The notes under the pieces: model-generated | Database searches by the model: none | Seen by the model: the letters and a program-made list of their open reading frames with translations, nothing else | Told to the model about the DNA's origin: nothing | DNA from: Ignavibacteria bacterium | GTDB lineage: Bacteria; Bacteroidota; Ignavibacteria; Kapaibacteriales; UBA4661 | Assembly: GCA_013298375.1 (NCBI GenBank) | Contig: JAAFHM010000065.1 | Span: 1-14,411, forward strand | Direction: 5' to 3' | Length of the DNA stretch: 14,411 nt | Position numbers and translations under genes: made by a program | In this document: positions 7,368 to 12,624 of the stretch, one piece after another | How positions within the stretch are numbered: the stretch's first letter is position 1 | How the letters are laid out: every line of letters starts with the position of its first letter

Positions 7368-7703
7368 TTATTCCTTGGGCTTTGGTTGTTCATTGGAGAG
7401 GCGTGTCGGGGCGGATGATGCAGGCACAAGCCCCAAGCGTGATTTGGCAACCGCCGTAATGCGTTCCGGTGATTGTAAGCGAATAATCTCACCACGCAAC
7501 AGTTCGTTTTGGTGGACGAGGCGCTGCTGCTCTTTTTTCATGGTTTCCATTTCAATCGTGAGTTTGCCCACGCGCAAAACATTGTTCACAAACAGCACCA
7601 CCACAAGCGCCGACAGCACAAGTCCGCCCAGCACTGCCCATCGCCGCTCCATCATGCGTGGAGCGGCTTGCGATGCGGTACGAGATGACGAGGGAGTTGT
7701 CAT
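7368..7703 (-). CDS. FtsL/FtsB-like small division protein
   Basis: A short bitopic protein, 111 residues from the ATG at 7703. The order is: a Ser/Thr-rich cytoplasmic tail, one membrane helix (AVLGGLVLSALVVVLFVNNVL, about 23-43), a coiled coil (about 46-75, ETMKKEQQRLVHQNELLRGEI), then LQSPERITAVAKSRLGLVPA. That last segment matches the 'sp.ri...A...lGl..p' motif after the coiled coil of FtsL/FtsB septum-formation proteins. These join FtsQ in the divisome and help activate septal peptidoglycan synthesis. A GTG at 7715 overlapping the rseP stop by 3 nt would add four residues and may be the true, translationally coupled start. The gene sits between rseP and rluD rather than in a division and cell-wall cluster. 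Whether it is FtsL, FtsB or another bitopic coiled-coil protein cannot be settled by eye. Confidence 0.7.
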   Translation of the reverse strand: MTTPSSSRTASQAAPRMMERRWAVLGGLVLSALVVVLFVNNVLRVGKLTIEMETMKKEQQRLVHQNELLRGEIIRLQSPERITAVAKSRLGLVPASSAPTRLSNEQPKPKE

Positions 7704-7711
7704 AGTGCCAA

Positions 7712-9088
7712 TCACCGTGTCAAATCATTGTAAAACACAAAAACCATAAAGCAGAGCAGAATAATGATTCCTGCTTGCTGTACGGCAAGTTTGACCCTGA
7801 CGGGAATCTCGCGCCGTATGACGACCTCAATCAAAATAAACAAAATATGTCCGCCATCCAGCGCCGGAAATGGCAGAATGTTCATCACCGCAAGAATAAT
7901 CGAAAGCAGCGCCATCCAGCGTAGAAGCGAGAGTATGCCTAGGTCTGCCGCTTGTTTGCTCATTTTGGCAATCTGAATCGGTCCGCCAACGGACTGTTTG
8001 ACCGAGACTTTTCCCTTGAAAATCTGCGCTATTGAAGCAACATACATCGTTATCGTCGAGACCATTTCCTGCGTTCCGACAGCAAACGATTCAAAAAAGC
8101 CATACTGCTGTTTTTTGAGGCTGCCCGTGAAAATGGGTGCTAAAGAAACGCCAATGCGTCCGTCGGTGTCTGGTGTGAGCCGACCGTTCATCACTGAGCC
8201 GGTGCGCTTCCATTCAAGCGTGATTTCGTTTCCTTTATTCGCTCGAATCTGCTCGGCAAACTGCGATGTGGCAAACATTGGTGCGCCGTTCAAGGTCAAA
8301 ATCGTATCGCCCGCCATCAAGCCCAGTTTTCCTGCGGGCTTCAGGCTTTCAACGCCGTTAATCATCACGGCTGTTCCCGCAGGAAGCCACCCGATGGGCT
8401 GTTGCGCGGCAAGCGCGTCGGTAAGCGTCTTCGCGGGGATTCGCAGGGGGAATTGTGAACCGCCGCGCTCGACCATGAACGTGATGTCTTCGCCAACATT
8501 TTTGGTCAGTAAAACTGTCATATCCGTCCATGACTTTGGCTTATCGCCATTGATAGTTAGCACAATGTCGCCGGACTTCAGCCCGATAGCGTCGGCAACG
8601 GTGTTTTTCTCAACGTAAGCAATGGCTGTTGTTTCCAGCACGGATTTTCCATCGAACATCGCAATTCCGGTAAAAATAGCGATTGCCAAAAGGATGTTCA
8701 TAATCACGCCAGCCGCCATAACAAAGATTTTTTGCGCCGCATTTTTGGAGCGAAACTCCCACGCTTGCGGCTCCGAAGTGAGATAGTCCGTATCCATGCT
8801 TTCGTCAATCATTCCGGCAATTTTTACATAGCCGCCAATGGGTAGCATGGCGATACGATAATCCGTGACCTTCGCGTCCACGACTTGCTGCTCCTGCTCT
8901 TCCGAGAGCGAGCCGAATTTCACGCCGTGAATTTTATTAAACCCGACGACGCGATTGCCCATGCCAACGGCAAATGTTTCGGCGTACATCCCCGTCATGC
9001 GGGCTGCGAGGAAGTGTCCAAGTTCATGGATGGTAACGAGAATGCCCAGCACAAGAACGAAACTGAGCGCGATTGAGAGAAATTCCAT
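7712..9088 (-). CDS. rseP: RseP-type site-2 intramembrane zinc protease
   Basis: Site-2 proteases cut membrane-embedded substrates, classically an anti-sigma factor already clipped by a site-1 protease. The 458-residue protein carries HELGH in its first membrane helix (His21, Glu22, His25: zinc and catalysis), GGYVKIAGM after it, a second membrane helix (about 120-140), two PDZ-like domains (about 155-230 and 235-310) and the NILPFPALDGGH motif near residue 410, whose Asp is the third zinc ligand. Two further hydrophobic helices flank that motif. The ATG at 9088 gives the standard MEFL start; the TTG at 9097 adds only three residues. No Shine-Dalgarno is evident. It is followed with overlap or near overlap by the FtsL-like gene and rluD. 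In many bacteria the upstream neighbour is dxr, which here lies about 1.3 kb away beyond toxin-antitoxin genes. The anti-sigma-like protein at 846-1562 is a possible substrate. Confidence 0.95.
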   Translation of the reverse strand: MEFLSIALSFVLVLGILVTIHELGHFLAARMTGMYAETFAVGMGNRVVGFNKIHGVKFGSLSEEQEQQVVDAKVTDYRIAMLPIGGYVKIAGMIDESMDTDYLTSEPQAWEFRSKNAAQKIFVMAAGVIMNILLAIAIFTGIAMFDGKSVLETTAIAYVEKNTVADAIGLKSGDIVLTINGDKPKSWTDMTVLLTKNVGEDITFMVERGGSQFPLRIPAKTLTDALAAQQPIGWLPAGTAVMINGVESLKPAGKLGLMAGDTILTLNGAPMFATSQFAEQIRANKGNEITLEWKRTGSVMNGRLTPDTDGRIGVSLAPIFTGSLKKQQYGFFESFAVGTQEMVSTITMYVASIAQIFKGKVSVKQSVGGPIQIAKMSKQAADLGILSLLRWMALLSIILAVMNILPFPALDGGHILFILIEVVIRREIPVRVKLAVQQAGIIILLCFMVFVFYNDLTR

Positions 9089-9237
9089 AATAGTCAAAAA
9101 ATGAGAATGATGAGATTGTATATCGTTTTTTTTACAGGGTTTTGTCCCGCTTTATTGTATGATTCAAGCAAAGAATCATCCGAGAGAGCAGATGTGGACA
9201 GCGTTCAAGTATTTTTGCGTGGACGTAGAATTGCTTT
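9089..9237. promoter_or_regulatory. Intergenic region before rseP with a 7-bp palindromic hairpin
   Basis: These 149 bases separate the hicA stop from the rseP start. ATGATTC (9159-9165) pairs perfectly with GAATCAT (9173-9179) around a 7-nt loop. A plus-strand T8 run is at 9126-9133. On the minus strand the hairpin is not followed by a U-run, so it is a poor terminator and may instead be an operator or leader structure. No convincing -7/-33 promoter pair for rseP was found, although one is expected if the toxin-antitoxin genes are regulated separately. Confidence 0.35.
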
Positions 9238-9462
9238 TCACAAAAGTTTCCGAAATTCTTCTTGGGTTAATCCAGATTGACGTATCAACGATGCGAGTGT
9301 GCCTTTATCAAGGGTTTTATGATTTGGAACACAGATACCACGCGGGTAACCAGCTTTCCGTAGAATAATATGGCTACCATTCTGACGCGAGACCGACCAG
9401 CCGCTTTTCTCAAATATCCGAATACATTCCTTACCCGATAACGACGGTAAATGCTCACTCAT
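9238..9462 (-). CDS. hicA: HicA family toxin (mRNA interferase)
   Basis: HicA is a small double-stranded-RNA-binding-fold ribonuclease that cleaves mRNA and slows growth unless bound by HicB. The 74-residue protein fits the family in length and shows LSGKECIRIFEKSGWSVSRQ, then GSHIILRK with the conserved catalytic histidine at residue 31, CVPNHKTLDKGTLASLIRQ and a C-terminal GLTQEEFRKLL. The active-site histidine and surrounding residues are intact, so the toxin should be functional. Its ATG overlaps the hicB stop by 4 nt (ATGA), implying coupled translation from the antitoxin gene. The order is antitoxin then toxin, one of two common arrangements. Confidence 0.95.
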   Translation of the reverse strand: MSEHLPSLSGKECIRIFEKSGWSVSRQNGSHIILRKAGYPRGICVPNHKTLDKGTLASLIRQSGLTQEEFRKLL

Positions 9463-9686
9463 GCAGCAACCTCAGCCTCAATGTCAATCGTTGTTACCTC
9501 TAAAAACTCCAACGGCTTTTCCCAGCCCTCTTCTTCTATCGCTTCGAGCATTAACTCTATCGCGTCGCGGATGTTGGTCAATGCTTCAGCGCGAGTCCGC
9601 CCTTGGCTAATACAACCGGGAATACTTGGGCAGGAAACAACGATCCACCCATCCAAGCCATTCTCTAATACTATCGGATATTTCAT
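9459..9686 (-). CDS. hicB: HicB family antitoxin, short form
   Basis: HicB binds and blocks HicA. From the ATG at 9686 the protein has 75 residues and begins with the family-typical MKYPIVLENGLDGWIVVSCP, followed by SIPGCISQGRTRAEALTNIRDAIELMLEAI, the partial RNase H-like fold. It ends without the ribbon-helix-helix or helix-turn-helix domain that larger HicB proteins use to bind their own promoter, so autoregulation may need another factor or not occur. A start at 9716 would add ten His-rich residues (MFHHHFTAKT) outside the family pattern and is disfavoured. The stop overlaps hicA by 4 nt. The 5' end is overlapped in another frame by the tail of a broken antitoxin-like frame (see 9730-9807). 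Confidence 0.93.
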   Translation of the reverse strand: MKYPIVLENGLDGWIVVSCPSIPGCISQGRTRAEALTNIRDAIELMLEAIEEEGWEKPLEFLEVTTIDIEAEVAA

Positions 9687-9729
9687 TGTTTTTGCTGTAA
9701 AATGATGATGAAACATTGTTACTGCTTAG

Positions 9730-9807
9730 GACTGATTCTTCCAAAATTCTTGCGCTGAAGCTGCCTTCAGTGGCTTTTTCGACAAGGAAGATAAGTTCGT
9801 TGGTCAT
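9730..9807 (-). pseudogene. Truncated HicB-like (UPF0150-type) antitoxin fragment
   Basis: From an ATG at 9807 the first 26 residues read MTNELIFLVEKATEGSFSARILEESV. This closely follows the start of a family of small HicB-fold proteins (MxEIIFLVEeapEGGyTARALGhSI, often mislabelled 2-oxoisovalerate dehydrogenase subunits) that commonly precede hicA. After residue 26 the similarity stops: the frame runs on to a TAG at 9607-9609 as unrelated Ser/Asn-rich sequence lying out of frame over the hicB 5' end. The usual EADTLEELRENVRDAVRCHF continuation is absent. It appears to be a remnant left by recombination or replacement of one antitoxin by the hicB now present. The family comparison is from memory, not a search. 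Confidence 0.6.
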
Positions 9808-9830
9808 ACCCGTTGAGGTGTTGTCGTTTG

Positions 9831-10142
9831 CTATGTTTGGCGCAACTGCATCAATTCGAGTTCGCAGTGGGCAAGAATATACTGCACTTTTTCCTCACCG
9901 CGCTCGCGTGCAAGATGTTTCATTGCTTCGATAACGACCTCAAAATCTTTGGTTGTGTATTCGCTGAGTTCAAACTCTAACTGCGAGAGCGATGCAACAC
10001 GCCGTCTCTGTCCGTCTGTATCAATTTCGTAAATCGGTGCATTGGCAATAGCTTCTTTTGTATAACGCGGGTCGCGTCGCCGAGCGGTGTGTGCCAGATG
10101 GCTATAATCATCAAGCATCTCAAATTCATCAGAAGTTTTCAT
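9831..10142 (-). CDS. Unrecognised partner protein of the BrnT toxin (candidate antitoxin)
   Basis: This 103-residue protein overlaps the 3' end of brnT by 14 nt, so the two are translationally coupled in the position where BrnA antitoxin is expected. It does not show the BrnA ribbon-helix-helix pattern that I know. The N-terminal half is charged (DYSHLAHTARRRDPRYTKEA) and includes a short beta-like segment APIYEIDTDGQRRRVAS. The C-terminal half looks like two helices (DFEVVIEAMKHLARERGEEKVQYILAHCELELMQL). There is no signal peptide or membrane segment. The dense basic cluster near residues 20-28 could contact DNA or RNA. Antitoxin function is inferred only from coupling to brnT; it could also be a regulator or an accessory protein. 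Confidence 0.65.
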   Translation of the reverse strand: MKTSDEFEMLDDYSHLAHTARRRDPRYTKEAIANAPIYEIDTDGQRRRVASLSQLEFELSEYTTKDFEVVIEAMKHLARERGEEKVQYILAHCELELMQLRQT

Positions 10143-10407
10143 AGATTTTTCTTTCGTAAGAAGTAGCTTTTCGTCCGCTAATGATGCGTGTTTTACCGAT
10201 ACGTTCTGTAAAGACGACGGTCAAAAGCGCATTGCGAGCAGAATAGCCGATGATGATTTCTCTATGTTCACCGTCCGAATGGTCTTTGTCCTCAAGAAAC
10301 ACGGCGCTAAAGTCATTAAAGACTGTTGATGCTTCCTGAAAGCTGATACCGTGTTTCGCAAGATTGCTTTCTGCTTTGCTTTTGTCCCATTCAAATTTTG
10401 ATGCCAT
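10129..10407 (-). CDS. brnT: BrnT family toxin (ribonuclease)
   Basis: BrnT toxins are small RelE-fold-like ribonucleases that inhibit translation and are neutralised by a downstream partner. The 92-residue protein shows the family order: FEWDKSKAESNLAKHGISFQEASTVFNDF at residues 4-32, then the acidic DKDHSDGEHREIIIG, the hydrophobic strand LLTVVFTER and the C-terminal RIISGRKATSYERKIYENF with the conserved Arg residues. It appears complete. The ATG at 10407 lies only 12 nt after the dxr stop, so it is probably transcribed from the dxr promoter as well as any of its own. The gene order toxin-then-partner and the 14-nt overlap are typical for brnTA. Confidence 0.92.
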   Translation of the reverse strand: MASKFEWDKSKAESNLAKHGISFQEASTVFNDFSAVFLEDKDHSDGEHREIIIGYSARNALLTVVFTERIGKTRIISGRKATSYERKIYENF

Positions 10408-10419
10408 AGTTAGAGACGA

Positions 10420-11661
10420 TTAAGTCGCCGGAGAAGTTTCTTCGTGCTGACTATTTGTTTTCGGCAGAAATACCATTGGCATACTCATTCCCTCGCGCAC
10501 AAGCGATTCTGCCAGTGCGCGGGTTTTTTTGTCCGTTTGCACAATGTCGTCCAGCGTGGGTGCGTCAATATGCGTAATTTTTTCCAAACACGTTTCAATC
10601 AATCGCGGAATATCCAGAAAACCGATGGTGGATTGCAAAAACGACGCAACGGCAATTTCGTTTGCCGCGTTCACAATGCAAGCTGCCGTGCCGCCTTGCG
10701 CCAGCGAGTCAAATGCCAAGCGCAAGCAAGGAAACCGCAGCACATCGGGCGGAAAAAACGAAAGGTTCTGCAAGGCGCATATATCCATGCGTTTGAAGTT
10801 CGATGGGTAGCGGTGTGGCACACTAAGCGCGTAGGCAATGGGAATTTTCATGTCCGGCAAACCCAACTGCGCCTTCACCGAGCCATCGCAAAACTGCACC
10901 ATCGAATGAATGATACTCTGTGGATGCACTACAACCTCAATTTTGTCCGCACCCACGCCAAAAAGCCAGTAGGCTTCGATAATCTCAAAGCCTTTATTCA
11001 TCAGCGTTGCCGAATCAATCGTGATTTTGCTGCCCATAGACCAATTCGGATGCTTCAGCGCTTGGGCAGGAGTGACGTTTTCGAGTTGTTCCAACGTCCA
11101 TTCGCGGAAAGGTCCGCCGCTTGCCGTTAAAATCAGCTTTTCTACTTCATTCATAAACTCACCCGCCAAGCATTGCAAAATAGCGCTGTGTTCGCTATCG
11201 ACCGCGATAATTTCCACGTTATGCTTTTTTGCTTCCGGCATAATCACTACGCCTGCGCTCACCAGCGTTTCCTTGTTTGCCAGTGCAATGGGAGTGCCTT
11301 GTTGAATAGCAGCGTAATTCGGCAGCACCCCGCTAAAGCCGACGAGTGCCGAAAGCAAAATATCGTTGTCAGGCGAGGCAGCAGCAGCGCACACGCCTTC
11401 ATCGCCGTAGAGAATCTCACCAGCAAACGACGTTGTCCGCCGGAACTCCTTGTAGGCGGTTTCATCCGCAATGGCAACGCCACGCGGCACAAAACCGTGC
11501 TTGGCGAGGCGATGGAGTTGTTCTTCTAAAAGGTCAAAGCGTGTGTTCACGGTCAGCCAACCCAAACGAAATTCGTCAGGATGGGCAATTACGACATCCA
11601 GCGTTTGAACGCCGATGGAGCCGGTTGCGCCGAGGATAGAGAGTGTGCGGGTAGTGGACAT
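10420..11661 (-). CDS. dxr: 1-Deoxy-D-xylulose 5-phosphate reductoisomerase
   Basis: Dxr (IspC) makes 2-C-methyl-D-erythritol 4-phosphate from 1-deoxyxylulose 5-phosphate using NADPH and a divalent metal, the committed step of the MEP isoprenoid pathway. The 413-residue protein has the NADPH loop GATGSIG at 11-17, ANKETLVSAG at 128-137 and the metal ligands Asp155 and Glu157 (VDSEHSAI), with Glu226 in NKGFEIIEA as the third. LTASGGPFR at 178-186 and NWSMGSKITIDSATLMNKG complete the signature. C-terminal length is normal with a short extra tail. The ATG at 11661 starts directly with the dinucleotide-binding strand. A promoter-like TATATTTG box lies about 130 nt upstream, in a duplicated segment resembling the mutS 3' end. 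Downstream is brnT at 12 nt, where rseP would be the common neighbour. Confidence 0.98.
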   Translation of the reverse strand: MSTTRTLSILGATGSIGVQTLDVVIAHPDEFRLGWLTVNTRFDLLEEQLHRLAKHGFVPRGVAIADETAYKEFRRTTSFAGEILYGDEGVCAAAASPDNDILLSALVGFSGVLPNYAAIQQGTPIALANKETLVSAGVVIMPEAKKHNVEIIAVDSEHSAILQCLAGEFMNEVEKLILTASGGPFREWTLEQLENVTPAQALKHPNWSMGSKITIDSATLMNKGFEIIEAYWLFGVGADKIEVVVHPQSIIHSMVQFCDGSVKAQLGLPDMKIPIAYALSVPHRYPSNFKRMDICALQNLSFFPPDVLRFPCLRLAFDSLAQGGTAACIVNAANEIAVASFLQSTIGFLDIPRLIETCLEKITHIDAPTLDDIVQTDKKTRALAESLVREGMSMPMVFLPKTNSQHEETSPAT

Positions 11662-11788
11662 TGATGGTGCTAAGAATGGAACAAGTTGTCGTAATGTGGT
11701 TGGGTTGTATTGTCTGGCTATGCTGCTTGGTGCTGTATCTGCACACCTCTCTGCGTGGGCGGGGAGATGACCTCATCAATCTACGGCT

Positions 11789-11892
11789 GCAAATATACGC
11801 AATTTCCACATTCGGCGTAGTGGAGCGGAAATTACACCGCGTCCACCATCACTCGTAGCTCTGAAAGCAGCTTCAATGCTTGCGATGGGGTG
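11789..11892. repeat. Direct repeat copy A: diverged duplicate of the mutS 3' end plus downstream promoter box
   Basis: This about 104-bp segment aligns with 12524-12624 over its full length at roughly 80% identity by hand alignment, with one 3-base gap in the non-coding part. The first 18 bases (GCAAATATACGCAATTTC) are identical. The part matching mutS coding sequence keeps the reading frame. The two copies are in the same orientation and bracket uma2. Confidence 0.8.
11790..11797 (-). promoter_or_regulatory. TATATTTG -7 box, candidate dxr promoter
   Basis: Minus-strand TATATTTG is an exact match to TAnnTTTG. No clear TTTG stands at -33, so strength is uncertain. The implied leader to the dxr ATG at 11661 is about 120 nt. 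An identical box with the same flanks occurs in repeat copy B before uma2. Confidence 0.5.
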
Positions 11893-11894
11893 TT
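11832..11894 (-). pseudogene. Orphan mutS C-terminal coding remnant
   Basis: Read on the minus strand in the frame matching mutS, this stretch encodes TPSQALKLLSELRVMVDAV and a TAA stop at 11832-11834. The true mutS end reads TPLQALTLLSELRAMVDAG then TGA. It begins immediately after the uma2 stop but in a different frame, with no start of its own, so it is a non-functional tail. Conserved residues and third-position changes suggest it was once translated as part of a mutS-like gene. Confidence 0.75.
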
Positions 11895-11896
11895 CG

Positions 11897-12469
11897 TCAG
11901 GCAGAAAAAATCATCGGGAGGGAGATTGACGCATGATTGCCGAAAGGTAACGGCAAATCGGTATCGGCGCTGTACACCACACACGACGAATAGATAGCGT
12001 TTCTCGGCTCCGTATAAACCTCCACCGTTTTATCCTGCACGTTCACCAGCCAGTAGCATGGGATAGTTGCTGCCGCATAAATTTCTGCTTTTTTGCGGTC
12101 AAGAGCAAGCGATGAAAGCGCTACCTCTACCACCAATGCTGTCTCTGCGCCTGTGGGATGGTGCTGTGCGTAATCATCCGCCGTGCCGCGCACAATCGCA
12201 ATATCCGGCTCCGGCTCGGAAGAATCAAGCGATAATGGTTCTTCTTTTCTGAGGATATATTTTTGACTCAAAGCAAGTAACAATGCGGCTTGTAGGCGTG
12301 AAACCGTTGTCGTGTGTCGCGGTGATTTTGGCATCTTTTCGAGAATAAAACCATTGAGGAGTTCAACATTGGTTTGCAGCAAACCGCACTCGCCCATAAA
12401 ACGATACTGTTCCGGCGTGATGGGCGCAACACGGCTGCGGATGCTGGGTTCGTCTAACAGAAAGTTCAT
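11897..12469 (-). CDS. Uma2 family (DUF820) restriction-endonuclease-fold protein
   Basis: This 190-residue protein has the PD-(D/E)xK-type core of the Uma2 family. An N-terminal VELLNGFILEKMPKSPRH is followed by EPEPDIAIV with Asp89, LVVEVALSS with Glu115, then LDRKKAEIYAAATIPCYWLVNVQDKTVEVY containing Lys126/Lys127. The metal-binding Asp and Glu and the lysine appear intact. The family is common in cyanobacteria and some Chlorobi/Bacteroidota genomes, often in many copies, and its cellular role is not established. The ATG at 12469 has AAGG at 7-nt spacing and a TATATTTG box about 55 nt upstream. The gene is bracketed by two direct copies of the mutS 3' end, so it looks like an insertion between mutS and dxr. 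Confidence 0.88.
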   Translation of the reverse strand: MNFLLDEPSIRSRVAPITPEQYRFMGECGLLQTNVELLNGFILEKMPKSPRHTTTVSRLQAALLLALSQKYILRKEEPLSLDSSEPEPDIAIVRGTADDYAQHHPTGAETALVVEVALSSLALDRKKAEIYAAATIPCYWLVNVQDKTVEVYTEPRNAIYSSCVVYSADTDLPLPFGNHASISLPMIFSA

Positions 12470-12523
12470 TGGTGTGCCTTGTGTTGGGTGAATTGGGCTG
12501 TGAATCGTAGCCGTTCAATGACG

Positions 12524-12624
12524 GCAAATATACGCAATTTCTGCGCTCGGCATGAAACAGAAATCACCCCGCATCTACCATCGCCCTTAGCTCTGAAAGC
12601 AGCGTCAATGCTTGCAATGGCGTG
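12524..12624. repeat. Direct repeat copy B: mutS 3' end and downstream promoter box
   Basis: This about 101-bp segment includes the last 20 or so codons of mutS, its stop and about 40 bases downstream. It aligns with copy A at 11789-11892 in the same orientation. The distance between the two copies is about 630 bp and contains essentially only uma2. Confidence 0.8.
12525..12532 (-). promoter_or_regulatory. TATATTTG -7 box, candidate uma2 promoter
   Basis: Minus-strand TATATTTG matches TAnnTTTG exactly. A weak GTTTC lies about 20 nt upstream where TTTG is expected. The predicted transcription start leaves a leader of about 50 nt to the uma2 ATG. It lies about 30 nt past the mutS stop and is shared with copy A. 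Confidence 0.5.

Noticed and set aside
9687..9716. Upstream ATG giving HicB a His-rich start (MFHHHFTAKT)
   Set aside because: HicB proteins typically begin at the strand matching MKYPIVLE; the extra residues have no family support.
10444..11130. 228-codon plus-strand open frame over dxr
   Set aside because: Antisense to a well-conserved dxr; the His/Arg/Cys-rich product has no recognisable domain.
11897..12469. Uma2 protein as a transposase or integrase that moved itself between the mutS copies
   Set aside because: It has the Uma2 nuclease fold only. No terminal inverted repeats, recombinase domain or short target duplication was seen, so self-mobility is not supported.
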